A stretch of 64,000 nucleotides of DNA from Eisenbergiella tayi (GCF_001881565.1 NZ_MPDJ01000001.1:1627234-1691233), one strand, 5' to 3'. Counted from the stretch's first letter, positions 1 through 9,076 are shown. Notes: generated by a model from the sequence alone, not told the origin. Made by a program: numbers and translations.

Positions 1-1258
1 CACGCAAATCCGCGTTCGCATAAAAGGCCATTTCGAATTTCTGGGCGTTGACCTTCCGATCCTCATCCAAGATGTGTGCGTAAACTTGGGTAACCATGTC
101 GCTTTGTGCATGACCGGTATCACCCTGCGTTGCCTTAACATCTCCCTTATTGATTTTCAGCTTATAAGTTGTGCTGGAGTGACGGAGAGAATGAAAAACA
201 ACATTTGGAAGACCAGCGGATTTTTTCAATCGTTCAAACTGATTTCCAATAATCCGATCTTCACAGGGGCGGCCCGTTTCCTGCGCCAAAACCAGATTGT
301 AGTCGATATAGTCATCGCCCATAAACTCCTTGAGCTTGTCCTGCTTCTCTTTCCATTCCCGCAAGATAAAGGCAAGAGTTCGCGGAATCCAAACCTTACG
401 AATGCTGCTTTCTGTTTTAGGCTTTTTCAAAACGAGCCGCGTAGAAGACTTCCCGCCCATCAAGCGCGGGAATACAAAGAGGATGTCCTTTTCGCCAACT
501 GCGTTGATAGCCTTCTGGTCAACACGGGCCAGCTCTTTTTCAATCCAGACGAAGGCATCATCCCGAGCGATTTCTTCATCTGATATATGAACACAGTCCC
601 ATGTAAGGCCGGTGATTTCGCCCATCCGCATGGAGCAGGCAAAGGCCAGGTTGATTGCGACATACAGCTTTCCATCCGAGCAGTGGTTGAGAGCATCTCG
701 AATAATATCGGCAGTCCAGATGGCTCTGACCTTTTTCTCCCGCTTGGGCAAGATTGCATCCTCGAACGGATTTTTACCAATAATGTCCCAGCGGACAGCC
801 TGATGAAATGCACAGCGCATCAGCTTAATAATCTTTTCAATGGTGCATGGCGTAACAAAGTCTGTCCGTGCATGTCTGTATGGAGTTTCGATTGGAGGCG
901 TTTTCTGCAGCTTCTGGATGAATTGGTCCACTGACCTGCGATTGATGTCCTGCACAATTTCGTCCCCAATCAACGGGTTAATGTAATTGCTGATTAAGCC
1001 ATTATTAGAAGCATAAACAGACAGTCCCCATCTTTTGGTTCCATATAGTTCTACAAAGTCTCGCAGAAAATCTTTTACGGTCAGTTCACTGGGCGGAATA
1101 AAAGTGCCGTTATTGATCTCATTTTCCACCGCGGCTTTCCGCTTCAACGCCTCTTTTTTGGTTATAAAAGTTTCCCACTTCTGTTTCTTCTCACCTTTTG
1201 AGTCATCATAGGTGTAGACAACAGCATATTTCTTACCGCGTTTCTGTATTGATGCCAT
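1..1258 (-). CDS. Tyrosine recombinase/integrase, C-terminal end cut by window edge
   Basis: Site-specific recombinase expected to integrate and excise the element. Translating the minus strand from the ATG at 1258 gives an open frame of about 419 codons that runs off the left edge. The N-terminus (MASIQKRGKKYAVVY) is the arm-type DNA-binding module of Tn916/phage-type integrases, followed by a SAM-like core-binding domain at about residues 60-180. The catalytic set is visible: Arg in ACSMRMGEITGL, the box HSLRHSS, the later GHAQ histidine, and the nucleophile tyrosine in TQVYAHI. Only the extreme C-terminus is missing. It lies 21 bp downstream of the excisionase-like gene on the same strand, the usual xis-int order. 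The attachment site should lie just beyond the left edge and cannot be seen. Confidence 0.95.
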   Translation of the reverse strand, partial: MASIQKRGKKYAVVYTYDDSKGEKKQKWETFITKKEALKRKAAVENEINNGTFIPPSELTVKDFLRDFVELYGTKRWGLSVYASNNGLISNYINPLIGDEIVQDINRRSVDQFIQKLQKTPPIETPYRHARTDFVTPCTIEKIIKLMRCAFHQAVRWDIIGKNPFEDAILPKREKKVRAIWTADIIRDALNHCSDGKLYVAINLAFACSMRMGEITGLTWDCVHISDEEIARDDAFVWIEKELARVDQKAINAVGEKDILFVFPRLMGGKSSTRLVLKKPKTESSIRKVWIPRTLAFILREWKEKQDKLKEFMGDDYIDYNLVLAQETGRPCEDRIIGNQFERLKKSAGLPNVVFHSLRHSSTTYKLKINKGDVKATQGDTGHAQSDMVTQVYAHILDEDRKVNAQKFEMAFYANADLR

Positions 1259-1279
1259 AGTTGTAGGCTCCCTTCCAAA

Positions 1280-1489
1280 TCAATCGGAACCATCAAGCCA
1301 TTCGTCAAAGGACTTTCTGGAAATCCTCAATTTAGTCCCTATGCGTACAGATTTGAATGCTCCGCTGGCGCACAGGTTATAAATGGAGCGTTTGCTGACG
1401 CCCAGGATCTCAGCAGCCTCTGAAACGGAATAGCTCCGTTTTTCTGCATTATTCCGATCTGTGTTTTCAAGAAATTGTTTATCAGCCAC
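1280..1489 (-). CDS. Excisionase-like MerR/Xis-type DNA-binding protein
   Basis: Small protein of 69 residues with one winged helix-turn-helix: SYSVSEAAEILGVSKRSIYN is the recognition helix region and VRIGTKLRISRKSFDEWL the wing and closing helix, typical of the excisionase/HTH_17 family. Such proteins bend DNA at the element ends and steer the integrase toward excision. The AGGAGG at 1497-1502 (minus strand) supports the ATG at 1489. The integrase follows 21 bp downstream, so they are probably co-transcribed. The excision role is inferred from size, fold and position. Confidence 0.85.
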   Translation of the reverse strand: MADKQFLENTDRNNAEKRSYSVSEAAEILGVSKRSIYNLCASGAFKSVRIGTKLRISRKSFDEWLDGSD

Positions 1490-1780
1490 GAATAGCCTCC
1501 TTTCTGTGTGGCCGACAAAGAAGCCTACGATTCCCTACATATATCATATACGCTTTCTCTGCCGCCACATCAACAAAAAAGTAAAAAACAAGGCGTTCGA
1601 TTCCAAATATTTAAGTAAGCTGTCCCAGGTCACTTCCTGCGCCGGGGCTTTCCGCCGCGTATTGCCAGGGCCTGCTATGCAGTATTTCAACCGTGGGTGA
1701 GCACACAAAGTCTCCGCACACTATCCGCGCTCCCTGTATAACCCCTGAAACAGAGTTATTCTTTTTTCAAAGTACAAAGG

Positions 1781-1819
1781 CGTACAGATCAGCATGGAAC
1801 ATCCTGCTATATCTGTACG
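1781..1819. repeat. Inverted repeat CGTACAGAT / ATCTGTACG
   Basis: Nine-base perfect arms separated by 21 bases, with extra AGCA/TGCT pairing inside. The same TACAGAT/ATCTGTA pair recurs as a tight hairpin at about 2001-2019. The arms are not followed by a T-run on either strand, so a protein-binding site or RNA structure is likelier than a terminator. Confidence 0.5.
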
Positions 1820-1931
1820 CCCTATAAATAGGAAAATGGTGCAGGAATTTCTGCACACATTACATGCTTTCTCAAAAACTTTTGAGAAAGTAAAAGCACG
1901 CGCCCGAAACACCAAATATAGATATTCATTC

Positions 1932-1960
1932 TTGACTAAATCAATATATTGTGCTACCCT
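1932..1960 (+). promoter_or_regulatory. Candidate promoter (TTGACT-N17-TACCCT)
   Basis: A good -35 hexamer TTGACT at 1932-1937 is followed after 17 bases by a poor -10 hexamer TACCCT at 1955-1960. Transcription from here would run through the hairpins to the terminator at 2095-2118, either ending there as a short RNA or reading on into the operon at 2430. The weak -10 keeps confidence modest. Confidence 0.35.
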
Positions 1961-2094
1961 GTACTTGTAATTGATTTTTGTGCGTTCCCCATGTGGGATA
2001 CAGATCTTGTATCTGTACGGCAAGGCTCAAAGCCCTGCATTGCACACGCAGTTAAGATTGTATTTGTGCCAGTAGTATTGCTGCGCCCATTCGG

Positions 2095-2118
2095 GCCAGT
2101 ATATTACTGGCTTTTTTT
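2095..2118 (+). terminator. Intrinsic terminator (attenuator position)
   Basis: Perfect 7-bp stem GCCAGTA / TACTGGC with a 3-base loop, followed directly by seven T residues. No coding sequence lies immediately upstream, so it most likely ends a short leader transcript from the promoter-like site at 1932 and may attenuate expression of the operon beginning at 2430. Confidence 0.75.
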
Positions 2119-2274
2119 ATTTTTCGGGGTTTCCCCATCAGCGAGGATGACATTGGTTCATAGGCAACTATGGACAACAGGCGTTTTGCCCTTTGTCATG
2201 CTCGCTTTTTTGTCGCCCAAATGCCGGAAACGGCTTTGAGGATATATCAAACTACAGAAAGGCAGGTAACACGC

Positions 2275-2427
2275 ATGAATGTAAAAAAGCGAAGGCAGGA
2301 GCCTATGGCAAAAAGGAAATGGCCTTTGGAGAACTGGCAGCATCAGAAGGTGCCCAAATCCAGCCAAGTCCATAGTCCAATGATTCGAGTACACGCTATT
2401 CCCCGCCGAACACGGAGGGGGTGCTAA
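2275..2427 (+). CDS. Possible 50-residue basic protein upstream of yqaJ-like gene
   Basis: An ATG at 2275, preceded by AAAGGCAGG, opens a 50-codon frame rich in Arg, Lys and Pro (begins MNVKKRRQEPMAKRKW). It stops at 2427, three bases before the next start, so translational coupling is possible. I recognise no family. It could equally be untranslated leader, and the weak ribosome binding site argues for caution. Confidence 0.3.
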   Translation: MNVKKRRQEPMAKRKWPLENWQHQKVPKSSQVHSPMIRVHAIPRRTRRGC

Positions 2428-2429
2428 AG

Positions 2430-3494
2430 ATGCCGGCGAGCAATGTAGCCGCCGAAAAGCGAAGTCAACCCCAAATTTTGGTGGAAACGGCGGGCCTGTC
2501 CGAAGAGGAATGGCTTGCATACCGCCGGAAAGGGATTGGCGGCAGTGATGTGGCGGCTCTGCTGGGAATTTCACCCTGGCGGACGGCAAGAGACCTCTAC
2601 TTTGACAAGTTGAATATTGTAGCGGTCGAAGATAATGAGGACAACTGGGTTGCTCTGGAAATGGGGCACCTGTTGGAGCCGTTGGTGGCGAAGATATTCC
2701 AACACCGCACAGGGTACAAGGTCTATCAGATCAAAAAAATGTTCCAGCACCCACAGTATTCGTGGATGCTGGCCGATGTGGACTATTTTGTGGAATTGCC
2801 GGATGGCAGTACCGCAATTCTGGAGATTAAAACGACAAATTATAACGCAAGGGATAACTGGTGGCTAAACGGTGAAGAAACTGTTCCCGTCTATTATGAA
2901 ACCCAAGGGCGGCACTATATGGCTGTCATGAATGTGGATCGCTGCTTCTTCTGCTGCCTGTATGGCAACAACGAGGAAGAAACCATTATTCGTGAAATCC
3001 GGCGGGATGAGTCCTATGAGGAGGAGATGATTTTCCTGGAGCAGTATTTCTGGGAAAACCATGTTCTTACCAGGACGCCGCCGCCTTATACCGAAGATGG
3101 TGATCTGGTGCTTGAAAGCGTGCGCCGGCATACGGGCTCCGCGGATCAGGATGCCCCCGTTGTAACGCTTGATTTGAGCCTGACAGCCAAATTGATGCGC
3201 TATCTCCAGCTCCAAGAGCAGAAGAAACTCACGGAAGCAGGCAGCAAAGAGATCGAGGCGGATATGAAGCGGCTGAAGGCGGCGCTGGTTGCGGAAATGG
3301 GCAAGAGCTGCAAGGCCGTTTGCCAACAGGATGGGGTGAACTATATTGTCACCTACAATCCAGTGAGAACGCCCGGCATTGACAAAGACAATCTGATACG
3401 GCTGAAGCTGGACCACCCTGATATTTACGAGCAGTATGTAACCGTTTCAGAATCCCGAAGGTTCAGTGTGAAAATTGATACCAAGACGGCATGA
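2430..3494 (+). CDS. YqaJ-family recombination exonuclease
   Basis: Predicted 5'-3' double-strand DNA exonuclease of the YqaJ/lambda-Exo fold, which produces single strands for annealing-based recombination. In the 354-residue protein the N-terminal half carries the family signatures in order: WLAYRRKGIGGSDVAALLG, GHLLEPLVAKIF, the catalytic Asp in WMLADVDYFV, the EIKTT Glu-x-Lys pair, and YYETQGRHYMAV. The C-terminal third is helical and charged and may contact a partner. The ATG at 2430 is chosen because GGAGGGGG at 2414-2421 lies 8 bases upstream; an earlier GTG at 2421 would overlap that site. It is the first clear gene of the DNA-processing operon and overlaps the following helicase frame. 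A RecT partner is absent, though 5849-6919 may play that part. Confidence 0.85.
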   Translation: MPASNVAAEKRSQPQILVETAGLSEEEWLAYRRKGIGGSDVAALLGISPWRTARDLYFDKLNIVAVEDNEDNWVALEMGHLLEPLVAKIFQHRTGYKVYQIKKMFQHPQYSWMLADVDYFVELPDGSTAILEIKTTNYNARDNWWLNGEETVPVYYETQGRHYMAVMNVDRCFFCCLYGNNEEETIIREIRRDESYEEEMIFLEQYFWENHVLTRTPPPYTEDGDLVLESVRRHTGSADQDAPVVTLDLSLTAKLMRYLQLQEQKKLTEAGSKEIEADMKRLKAALVAEMGKSCKAVCQQDGVNYIVTYNPVRTPGIDKDNLIRLKLDHPDIYEQYVTVSESRRFSVKIDTKTA

Positions 3495-3511
3495 GAAAGG
3501 AGGAAAATGAT

Positions 3512-5785
3512 TTGATCCATAGAGGAACTTATGATGGGACAATTTACTATAATCCTGCAAATAAGTTCTGCATCATCAGTGTAAAAACCGCGGAGAAGGA
3601 TGTACCCGAAGAAGCCAGGTCTATCCGCCGACGCAAGGATCATCTGATTCGGTTTGTGGCAACCGGCTACGAACTGCCCCGCACAGATGCGGTAGAACTG
3701 GAACTGGATGGCGAATGGAAAAAAGGAAAGTATGGGATGCAGCTTCAGGTGGAGCAGTGGCATGAAATTGTCCCTCAAACCAAGAGTGGAGTGGAAGGCT
3801 ATCTGGCCTCTGGCCTTATCAAAGGCATTGGGCCGGCGCTCGCCAAACAGATCGTATCACGCTTCGGCGTGGAGACACTGGACATTCTGCAAAATCGCCC
3901 GGAGCGGCTGCTGGAGATCAAGGGCATCACGGAGAACAAGCTGGAGGCCATCAAGACCTCATATGCAGAGAGCCGGATGTTGCAAGACCTGATGACGCTG
4001 CTCTCCCCGTTCAAGATTACACCGAAAACAGCGCAGAAGATTTATCAGTTTTTCGGCCCGGCCAGCGTGGACATTTTGAAAAAGAGTCCGTTTGAGCTTT
4101 GCCAAATATCCGGTTTTGGCTTTTTAAGGGTGGATGCCATCGTTCAGAAAAACGGAGGCGACCTGCGCGCCCCTATGCGAATCAAAGGCGCCTTGTTCTG
4201 GGCGTTGGAGGATAGCAAGGGGAAAAACGGACATTTGTTTTTGACCAGTGAGGCTTTGCAAAAAGAGGCGCTCCAATTACTCAACGCTAAAATCCCTATT
4301 CCTTCGCTTCGGCTCCATGCACAAGAGGTCAGCGATGTCCTCGAAGATATGATCCTGCATGGAGAGGTCGTATCCGTCAAAGGAGACATTTATCTTCCCC
4401 GTGTGTTTGCACAAGAGGATGAAACCGCCCGCCGGATTGCGATGCGTGTGGTGGAGCCTCCTGCTCCGGAGAAGATCGAACAAATTTTGGAGCAGGTCAA
4501 ACGAGAAATTGGATTGGCGCTGTCCTCAAAACAGGAAGCGGCTGTGTATGCAACCTATCGCCACAATCTTTCCATCATCACAGGCTCCCCGGGCACCGGC
4601 AAGACAACCGTGCTGAAAACAATTTTGGAGGTCTACCGCCGCCTGCATCCCCAGGGAGAGATCGCCTTGATGGCGCCGACAGGCCGAGCCAGCCGGCGTA
4701 TGGCGGAAAGCACCGGGGTTGATAAGGCCAAAACGCTGCACAGCATTTTGGGGCTCGCCAGCGAGGAAGATGAAATAAAACGCAACAACACCCAAGAGCC
4801 GCTTTCGGCCGATTTGATCATTGTGGACGAGTTTTCCATGGTGGACATGTGGCTGGCAAATAAATTTTTCTCACGCATCAAAGGTGGAGCACGGGTCATT
4901 CTTGTCGGAGACCCGGATCAGCTTCCCAGTGTAGGCGCCGGGAATGTGTTCCGCGAACTGATTGACTGCGGCCTTATCACCGTGACGGTGCTGGATCAGA
5001 TTTTCCGTCAGTCCAAGGACAGCCTGATCGCCTACAACGCCAAATTCATTAACGAAGGCAACACCAAGCTGTACTACGGCCAGGATTTCGTTTTCATGGC
5101 AAGCAACAATCAGGCGGAAGCCGCTGAACGAATTGTTGCCCGCTACTGCCGGGAGATCGAGGAAAGTGGGATTGACCGGGTGCAGATCCTGTCGCCTTTC
5201 CGCTCGGATGGCGCGGCCTCTGCGGAACAGCTCAACGAAGCGATCCGCGAAGTGGTTAACCCGTTCCGTTCCGCCGAGGAAGAAATCAAAATCGGTGTCA
5301 AGGTATTCAGGGTCAATGACCGGATCATGCAGACCAAAAACACTGCCAAGGTATCCAATGGCGACCTGGGATTCATCCGCTATATCAAAAATGATGAAGA
5401 TGGAACTCGCGTTGGACTTGACTTCGGTGTGGGCCGTGAGTTGGAGTACGGCATAGAGGATATGGTCAATCTGGACCTCGCCTATGCCACCACGATTCAT
5501 AAAGCAATGGGCAGCGAGTACGATACGGTCATTATGCCGCTCTTAAAGGCACATACTGTCATGCTCTATCGAAATCTGCTCTACACTGGCATTACCCGCG
5601 CAAAAAAGCGTGTGGTGCTCATCGGTCAAAAGCAGGTACTGTTCATGGCAATCCATCGCAACGAGATCGGCAAACGCAACACGCTTCTGGGTGAGCGCAT
5701 CCACCTGTACTATAAGGCGTACGCCCGGCGGGCCGGTATTCCCGTTCCGGCGGACTTGGAAAAAGAATTGAAGCACGCAGGCTAA
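3512..5785 (+). CDS. recD2: RecD2-like ATP-dependent DNA helicase
   Basis: Superfamily 1B helicase moving 5' to 3' on single strands. After an OB-like N-terminus come helix-hairpin-helix motifs (SGLIKGIGPALAKQIVSRFG), then Walker A ITGSPGTGKTTVL, Walker B DEFSMVD, motif III GDPDQLPSVGAGNV, motif V TTIHKAMGSEYD and motif VI LLYTGITRAKK. At 757 residues it matches stand-alone RecD2 rather than RecBCD-bound RecD. I prefer the TTG at 3512 because AAAGGAGG at 3496-3503 is correctly spaced for it; an in-frame ATG at 3491 overlaps the previous stop but has no ribosome binding site. Pairing with the YqaJ nuclease suggests joint end-processing during replication or transfer of the element. Motif V has Ala-Met where Ser-Gln is more usual. 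Confidence 0.9.
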   Translation: MIHRGTYDGTIYYNPANKFCIISVKTAEKDVPEEARSIRRRKDHLIRFVATGYELPRTDAVELELDGEWKKGKYGMQLQVEQWHEIVPQTKSGVEGYLASGLIKGIGPALAKQIVSRFGVETLDILQNRPERLLEIKGITENKLEAIKTSYAESRMLQDLMTLLSPFKITPKTAQKIYQFFGPASVDILKKSPFELCQISGFGFLRVDAIVQKNGGDLRAPMRIKGALFWALEDSKGKNGHLFLTSEALQKEALQLLNAKIPIPSLRLHAQEVSDVLEDMILHGEVVSVKGDIYLPRVFAQEDETARRIAMRVVEPPAPEKIEQILEQVKREIGLALSSKQEAAVYATYRHNLSIITGSPGTGKTTVLKTILEVYRRLHPQGEIALMAPTGRASRRMAESTGVDKAKTLHSILGLASEEDEIKRNNTQEPLSADLIIVDEFSMVDMWLANKFFSRIKGGARVILVGDPDQLPSVGAGNVFRELIDCGLITVTVLDQIFRQSKDSLIAYNAKFINEGNTKLYYGQDFVFMASNNQAEAAERIVARYCREIEESGIDRVQILSPFRSDGAASAEQLNEAIREVVNPFRSAEEEIKIGVKVFRVNDRIMQTKNTAKVSNGDLGFIRYIKNDEDGTRVGLDFGVGRELEYGIEDMVNLDLAYATTIHKAMGSEYDTVIMPLLKAHTVMLYRNLLYTGITRAKKRVVLIGQKQVLFMAIHRNEIGKRNTLLGERIHLYYKAYARRAGIPVPADLEKELKHAG

Positions 5786-5848
5786 AAATGTGACGCAAGG
5801 TGCAGAAAAATGCCCGGCGTCCCCTATTTATTATACAGGAAGGAGTTT

Positions 5849-6919
5849 ATGAAGATGAGTGACAACAACAATAATGCAAAAACGATGTACGAGGCCGTTC
5901 CTGCCGCTGCGGAACTGAACAAGGTACCGGGGTTTGATCCGCTGAAGTTCCTCCGGCGTGCCGGGGACTCCATGAAATTGGACTTACCCTATCAGAAACT
6001 CTGGTTCCGAATGGCACACCCCAACGGGCGTATGCGTCTGACGGCCATGAGGATCACAGAGCAGATGGCGATTTTCGAGGCCAAGGTATTTCTGGACCGC
6101 AGTGACGCGGAGCCGTTCAGCGTGAGCGTTGCCCAGCAGACCATGCAGGATAGCAGGGACTTTGTGAAGGCAGCTCAAAATGAGGCGTTGAGCCAGGCCC
6201 TTTCGGACGCTGGATTTGGCATCCAGCTTGTGAGCGCCGACACTCATGCCGCTTCCGTACAGAAAGCGGCGCCTGTGAGTAAAACGCAGCCCTCTGCCAT
6301 TACTCCGCCTGTGAGCACTGTGTTGCCGCAGGAGCCCTCCAGCGCCTCGCAGAAGGCCGCTGTTCTTTCCGAGGGTAATTCCGTTTCCGGGGGCACACAA
6401 ACGCCACAGAGGGCATCTGAAAACGCAGAAACAGCAAGAACGAAGATTCAGCCTGCAGCAACTCCGGCCCATGAGCAGAGTTTGCCGGTAAGCCCTACTA
6501 CAAACACGGATACGCTGCCAGCGGATTCCGCGCCAACGACAGAGCAGCCGGAAAACAGCAAGACAGCGGAGGAATTGCCAATTCATCTCCCTGCGGAAGA
6601 ACTGCCAGTTCAGCGCCCTGCGGAGGATCTGACAGTCGCCAAGGAGGCACAGGAGGTCCCCGAAGCCAAAGTCGTACAAGAGGCCCCTGCATACACCCCG
6701 GATATGCCAGTAGAGGATATTCTGAAGGTGATGACGCTGGAACAGGCACAGGAGGTCGTTGTGGACAGCGGCGTATGCCGGGGGCTGACTATCGCAGAGG
6801 TGGCGAAGAAGCGGCCTGTCAATCTGCGTTTCTATTTGACTCCGGGCAACAAAAGCAAGGACAACATCGTTCGGGCTGCTGCCCAACTGGTCCTCAATTC
6901 ACTTCAAAAGGCTGGTTGA
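5849..6919 (+). CDS. Unknown protein, possible single-strand annealing/recombination factor
   Basis: No firm family. Three parts are visible in 356 residues. Residues 1-130 form a compact domain ending in AAQNEALSQALSDAGFG, which resembles the (Y)IExAxTSAIGRALxxAGFG segment found in phage Rad52/Erf-like annealing proteins. Residues about 135-285 are a low-complexity linker rich in Pro, Glu, Ala and Thr. The last 70 residues (TLEQAQEVVVDSGVCRGLTI...) resemble a small C-terminal module seen in phage nucleases and recombination proteins (G-x3-G-x-T-I pattern). Start ATG 5849 follows AGGAAGGAG at 5838-5846; upstream in-frame codons lack a site. Its place between a YqaJ nuclease with RecD2 and a primase fits a strand-annealing partner, but that is inference. 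Confidence 0.7.
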   Translation: MKMSDNNNNAKTMYEAVPAAAELNKVPGFDPLKFLRRAGDSMKLDLPYQKLWFRMAHPNGRMRLTAMRITEQMAIFEAKVFLDRSDAEPFSVSVAQQTMQDSRDFVKAAQNEALSQALSDAGFGIQLVSADTHAASVQKAAPVSKTQPSAITPPVSTVLPQEPSSASQKAAVLSEGNSVSGGTQTPQRASENAETARTKIQPAATPAHEQSLPVSPTTNTDTLPADSAPTTEQPENSKTAEELPIHLPAEELPVQRPAEDLTVAKEAQEVPEAKVVQEAPAYTPDMPVEDILKVMTLEQAQEVVVDSGVCRGLTIAEVAKKRPVNLRFYLTPGNKSKDNIVRAAAQLVLNSLQKAG

Positions 6920-6958
6920 TGCGAAGCCCTGGCTCGGGTATGAAGGGAGGAATGACAA

Positions 6959-8749
6959 ATGGGCTCATACCCGGATGAATTTCCTTTCGGCATCATGGAA
7001 GTTGTCAATCTATTAAACCTACGCATCAGGCGTCAACAGGCGAACAGCGTCTATGTGGACTGCCCGTTCTGCGGTGACCGCCGGGGACGGATGAATGTCA
7101 ATTTCGTCAAGAATGTCTGGCGGTGCAACTACTGCGATGCACATGGCGGAATGCTGGCGCTGTATGCTGAACTTAACCATACGACTACATCCGATGCCTA
7201 CTGGGAGATTGCAGAAGCTCTGTGTGACAATATCCAAGAGGAACACGCACGCTCCGGGAATGAAGCCCAACAGCGGCCGGCCAGTCCAAGCCCTTCAACT
7301 TCAGGGGCCTGGGCTGCCCCTGCCGGCCATTCTTCTTCCGAGCGAAAAACAGTACCACAGTCGAATAAGGCCAGTCCAGCGGAGATCCACCAGACGCTAT
7401 CCCTGCTGCTTGCTCAACTTACGCTGCGGCCGGCACATCGGGAACATCTGCGCTCCCCTAAACGCGGGCTGTCTGATGAACAGATTGACGCACTGGGATT
7501 TAAGAGCACCCCACCGCCTTTTCTATGCCGGTCTATTACAGAACGGCTGATCAAGCAGGGCTGCAAGGTGCAGGGAGTGCCGGGCTTTTACCAGGATAAC
7601 GGTGGACATTGGACTATGGCTTTTTATCAAAAGACAGCCGGCATCCTGATCCCTGCCATCGGCTTTGACGGCATGTTGCAGGGATTCCAGATCAAACTGG
7701 ATATACCGCTGAAAAACAAGGATGATCCGCCGGAAAAGCCGGGAGCAAAATATATCTGGTTTTCGTCTTCCTCAAAAAAGGGCGGGACAGGATCGGGCAG
7801 CCCGGTACATCTGGCAGGAAATCCATCTGCCCGTGTCGTTTATGTGATTGAAGGTCTTTTGAAAGCAGACATCTCCCATTGCCTGACCGGGCGCACTTTC
7901 GCCGCGATTGCCGGCGCCAATAACACCAGTCCGTTGGACGCTATGTTCGCGTTGCTGGCGCAGAGTGGTACAGAGGAGATTATCGAAGCCCATGACATGG
8001 ACAAGTACAACAACAAAATGACCATGGCCGGGGCATCCAAAATTTACTTAATGGCGCAAAAGCACGGCATGAATTGCCGGCGGTTGACTTGGAATCCCAA
8101 TTATAAAGGGTTTGATGACTGGCAGCTGGCTTTGCGCCAGGGCAGTCAGCGGCAAAAGGAAATTGAAAAGTTGAGTTTCAAAGAGCAGTATCTGCGCGGG
8201 CTGTGCAAGCTGGCCCACATTGAGGACTGCGTGGAACAGTGGCAGCACCGGGCCGAGCAAGACATCGGACTGACAGAGTATCTGGGGCTGACAGGGGAGG
8301 AACATAAAACCTTCCTGTGCGGCGGCCGGGACGCTCTTGCCGCCCTGTTGGAGCCACAGCGGCGAAAACAAAGGTTTGTACTTTATCAACTTCAACTGGA
8401 CGAAGAGAACGCGATCCCATTTGCTTTCAAGGATATTACAGCGTTAAAAGCGGCTGGTTATGAACAGCCGCCTGCGGCGATGTACTATGTGGCAGGAAGT
8501 GGAGAAATCTACTGCCCAGCGGAGGAATCGGATGACACACTTTTGAAGCGCCTGTTTGCCGACTGCCGGGAGCGGCTGCCTGAAGGCTGCCGCGGGCGGC
8601 CAATGGCGGTTTCCGATGTAGTGGAACTGAATCACGGTGCCAAGCGGGCGTATTATTATGTAAGCGGACAAGACCAGTTTAGACAAGTAAAGTTTTCCCC
8701 TATGCTCGCAAAGAAGGAAATTCCAGAAAAGACACAAGAGAGGTTTTGA
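6959..8749 (+). CDS. CHC2 zinc-finger / Toprim-like primase-related protein
   Basis: Likely DNA primase-like or replication protein of 596 residues. An N-terminal zinc finger of the CHC2 type is clear: CPFCGDRRGRMNV ... VWRCNYCDAHGG (about residues 26-60). A linker rich in Ser, Pro and Ala follows (about 85-125). A central DUF3854/Toprim-like domain shows the acidic motif VIEGLLKADISHCL and the downstream EAHDMDKYNNK, with Glu and Asp residues suited to metal binding. The C-terminal 200 residues are unrecognised. The ATG follows GAAGGGAGGAATG. It is common beside PcfJ/PcfK genes in mobile elements of Clostridia. Primase activity is inferred, since the catalytic RNA-polymerase domain of DnaG is not evident. 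Confidence 0.8.
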   Translation: MGSYPDEFPFGIMEVVNLLNLRIRRQQANSVYVDCPFCGDRRGRMNVNFVKNVWRCNYCDAHGGMLALYAELNHTTTSDAYWEIAEALCDNIQEEHARSGNEAQQRPASPSPSTSGAWAAPAGHSSSERKTVPQSNKASPAEIHQTLSLLLAQLTLRPAHREHLRSPKRGLSDEQIDALGFKSTPPPFLCRSITERLIKQGCKVQGVPGFYQDNGGHWTMAFYQKTAGILIPAIGFDGMLQGFQIKLDIPLKNKDDPPEKPGAKYIWFSSSSKKGGTGSGSPVHLAGNPSARVVYVIEGLLKADISHCLTGRTFAAIAGANNTSPLDAMFALLAQSGTEEIIEAHDMDKYNNKMTMAGASKIYLMAQKHGMNCRRLTWNPNYKGFDDWQLALRQGSQRQKEIEKLSFKEQYLRGLCKLAHIEDCVEQWQHRAEQDIGLTEYLGLTGEEHKTFLCGGRDALAALLEPQRRKQRFVLYQLQLDEENAIPFAFKDITALKAAGYEQPPAAMYYVAGSGEIYCPAEESDDTLLKRLFADCRERLPEGCRGRPMAVSDVVELNHGAKRAYYYVSGQDQFRQVKFSPMLAKKEIPEKTQERF

Positions 8750-9000
8750 TGGTTGTCGTGAGTGAGACAAAGGAGAGCCAGCTTTTGGCACTCCTGGAGC
8801 AATGCGTCCATCTGGACGCTGATGTGCGGCCCCGTACAGAAAAAGGCTTTTTCACGGTGACGGTTCCGCCGCCGTGGAACGGTTCAGCGCGCAGGGCGGC
8901 TCAAGCAATACAGGATCAAATCAAGGAATGGTCAAAGCAATATCCGAATGTGGTGTGTTACTGCTTTGACGGTTACAGTACATTGGTTTATGTGCTGTAA
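8749..9000 (+). CDS. Small unknown protein (83 aa)
   Basis: Unrecognised 83-residue protein whose ATG overlaps the stop of the primase-like gene (TGATG), indicating translational coupling; AAGAGAGG lies just upstream. It contains an alpha-beta pattern ending in an aromatic C-terminus (VVCYCFDGYSTLVYVL). No motif suggests an activity. Confidence 0.6.
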   Translation: MVVVSETKESQLLALLEQCVHLDADVRPRTEKGFFTVTVPPPWNGSARRAAQAIQDQIKEWSKQYPNVVCYCFDGYSTLVYVL

Positions 9001-9076
9001 AACAATGTGGCAAAGGCATGGGATGGGCATTGGCCTGTTCCGTGCCTTTTTATGAAACGACGGAAAGGAGATCACT

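Larger units (their letters stand above)
1490..2274. other. Non-coding control region between divergent int/xis and DNA-processing operon
   Basis: No convincing gene is seen here. The stretch holds a 9-bp inverted repeat (CGTACAGAT 1781-1789 / ATCTGTACG 1811-1819), a promoter-like site at 1932-1960, a second hairpin with the same TACAGAT sequence (TACAGAT/ATCTGTA, about 2001-2019), and a perfect terminator at 2095-2118. Together these look like a short leader or small RNA of about 150 nt, plus the divergent promoters. An origin of transfer or replication could also be here, but I see no nick-site motif I can name. Confidence 0.5.

Noticed and set aside
460..934. Small open frames on both strands inside the integrase region
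   Set aside because: The integrase is read continuously on the minus strand from 1258 with all catalytic residues, so these are overlapping frames without support.
1721..2023. A 100-codon minus-strand frame in the control region
   Set aside because: No ribosome binding site, odd composition, and overlap with the inverted repeats and promoter-like site; better read as non-coding.
3491..3511. ATG at 3491 as start of the RecD2-like gene
   Set aside because: It overlaps the previous stop but has no ribosome binding site; the TTG at 3512 has AAAGGAGG at the right distance.
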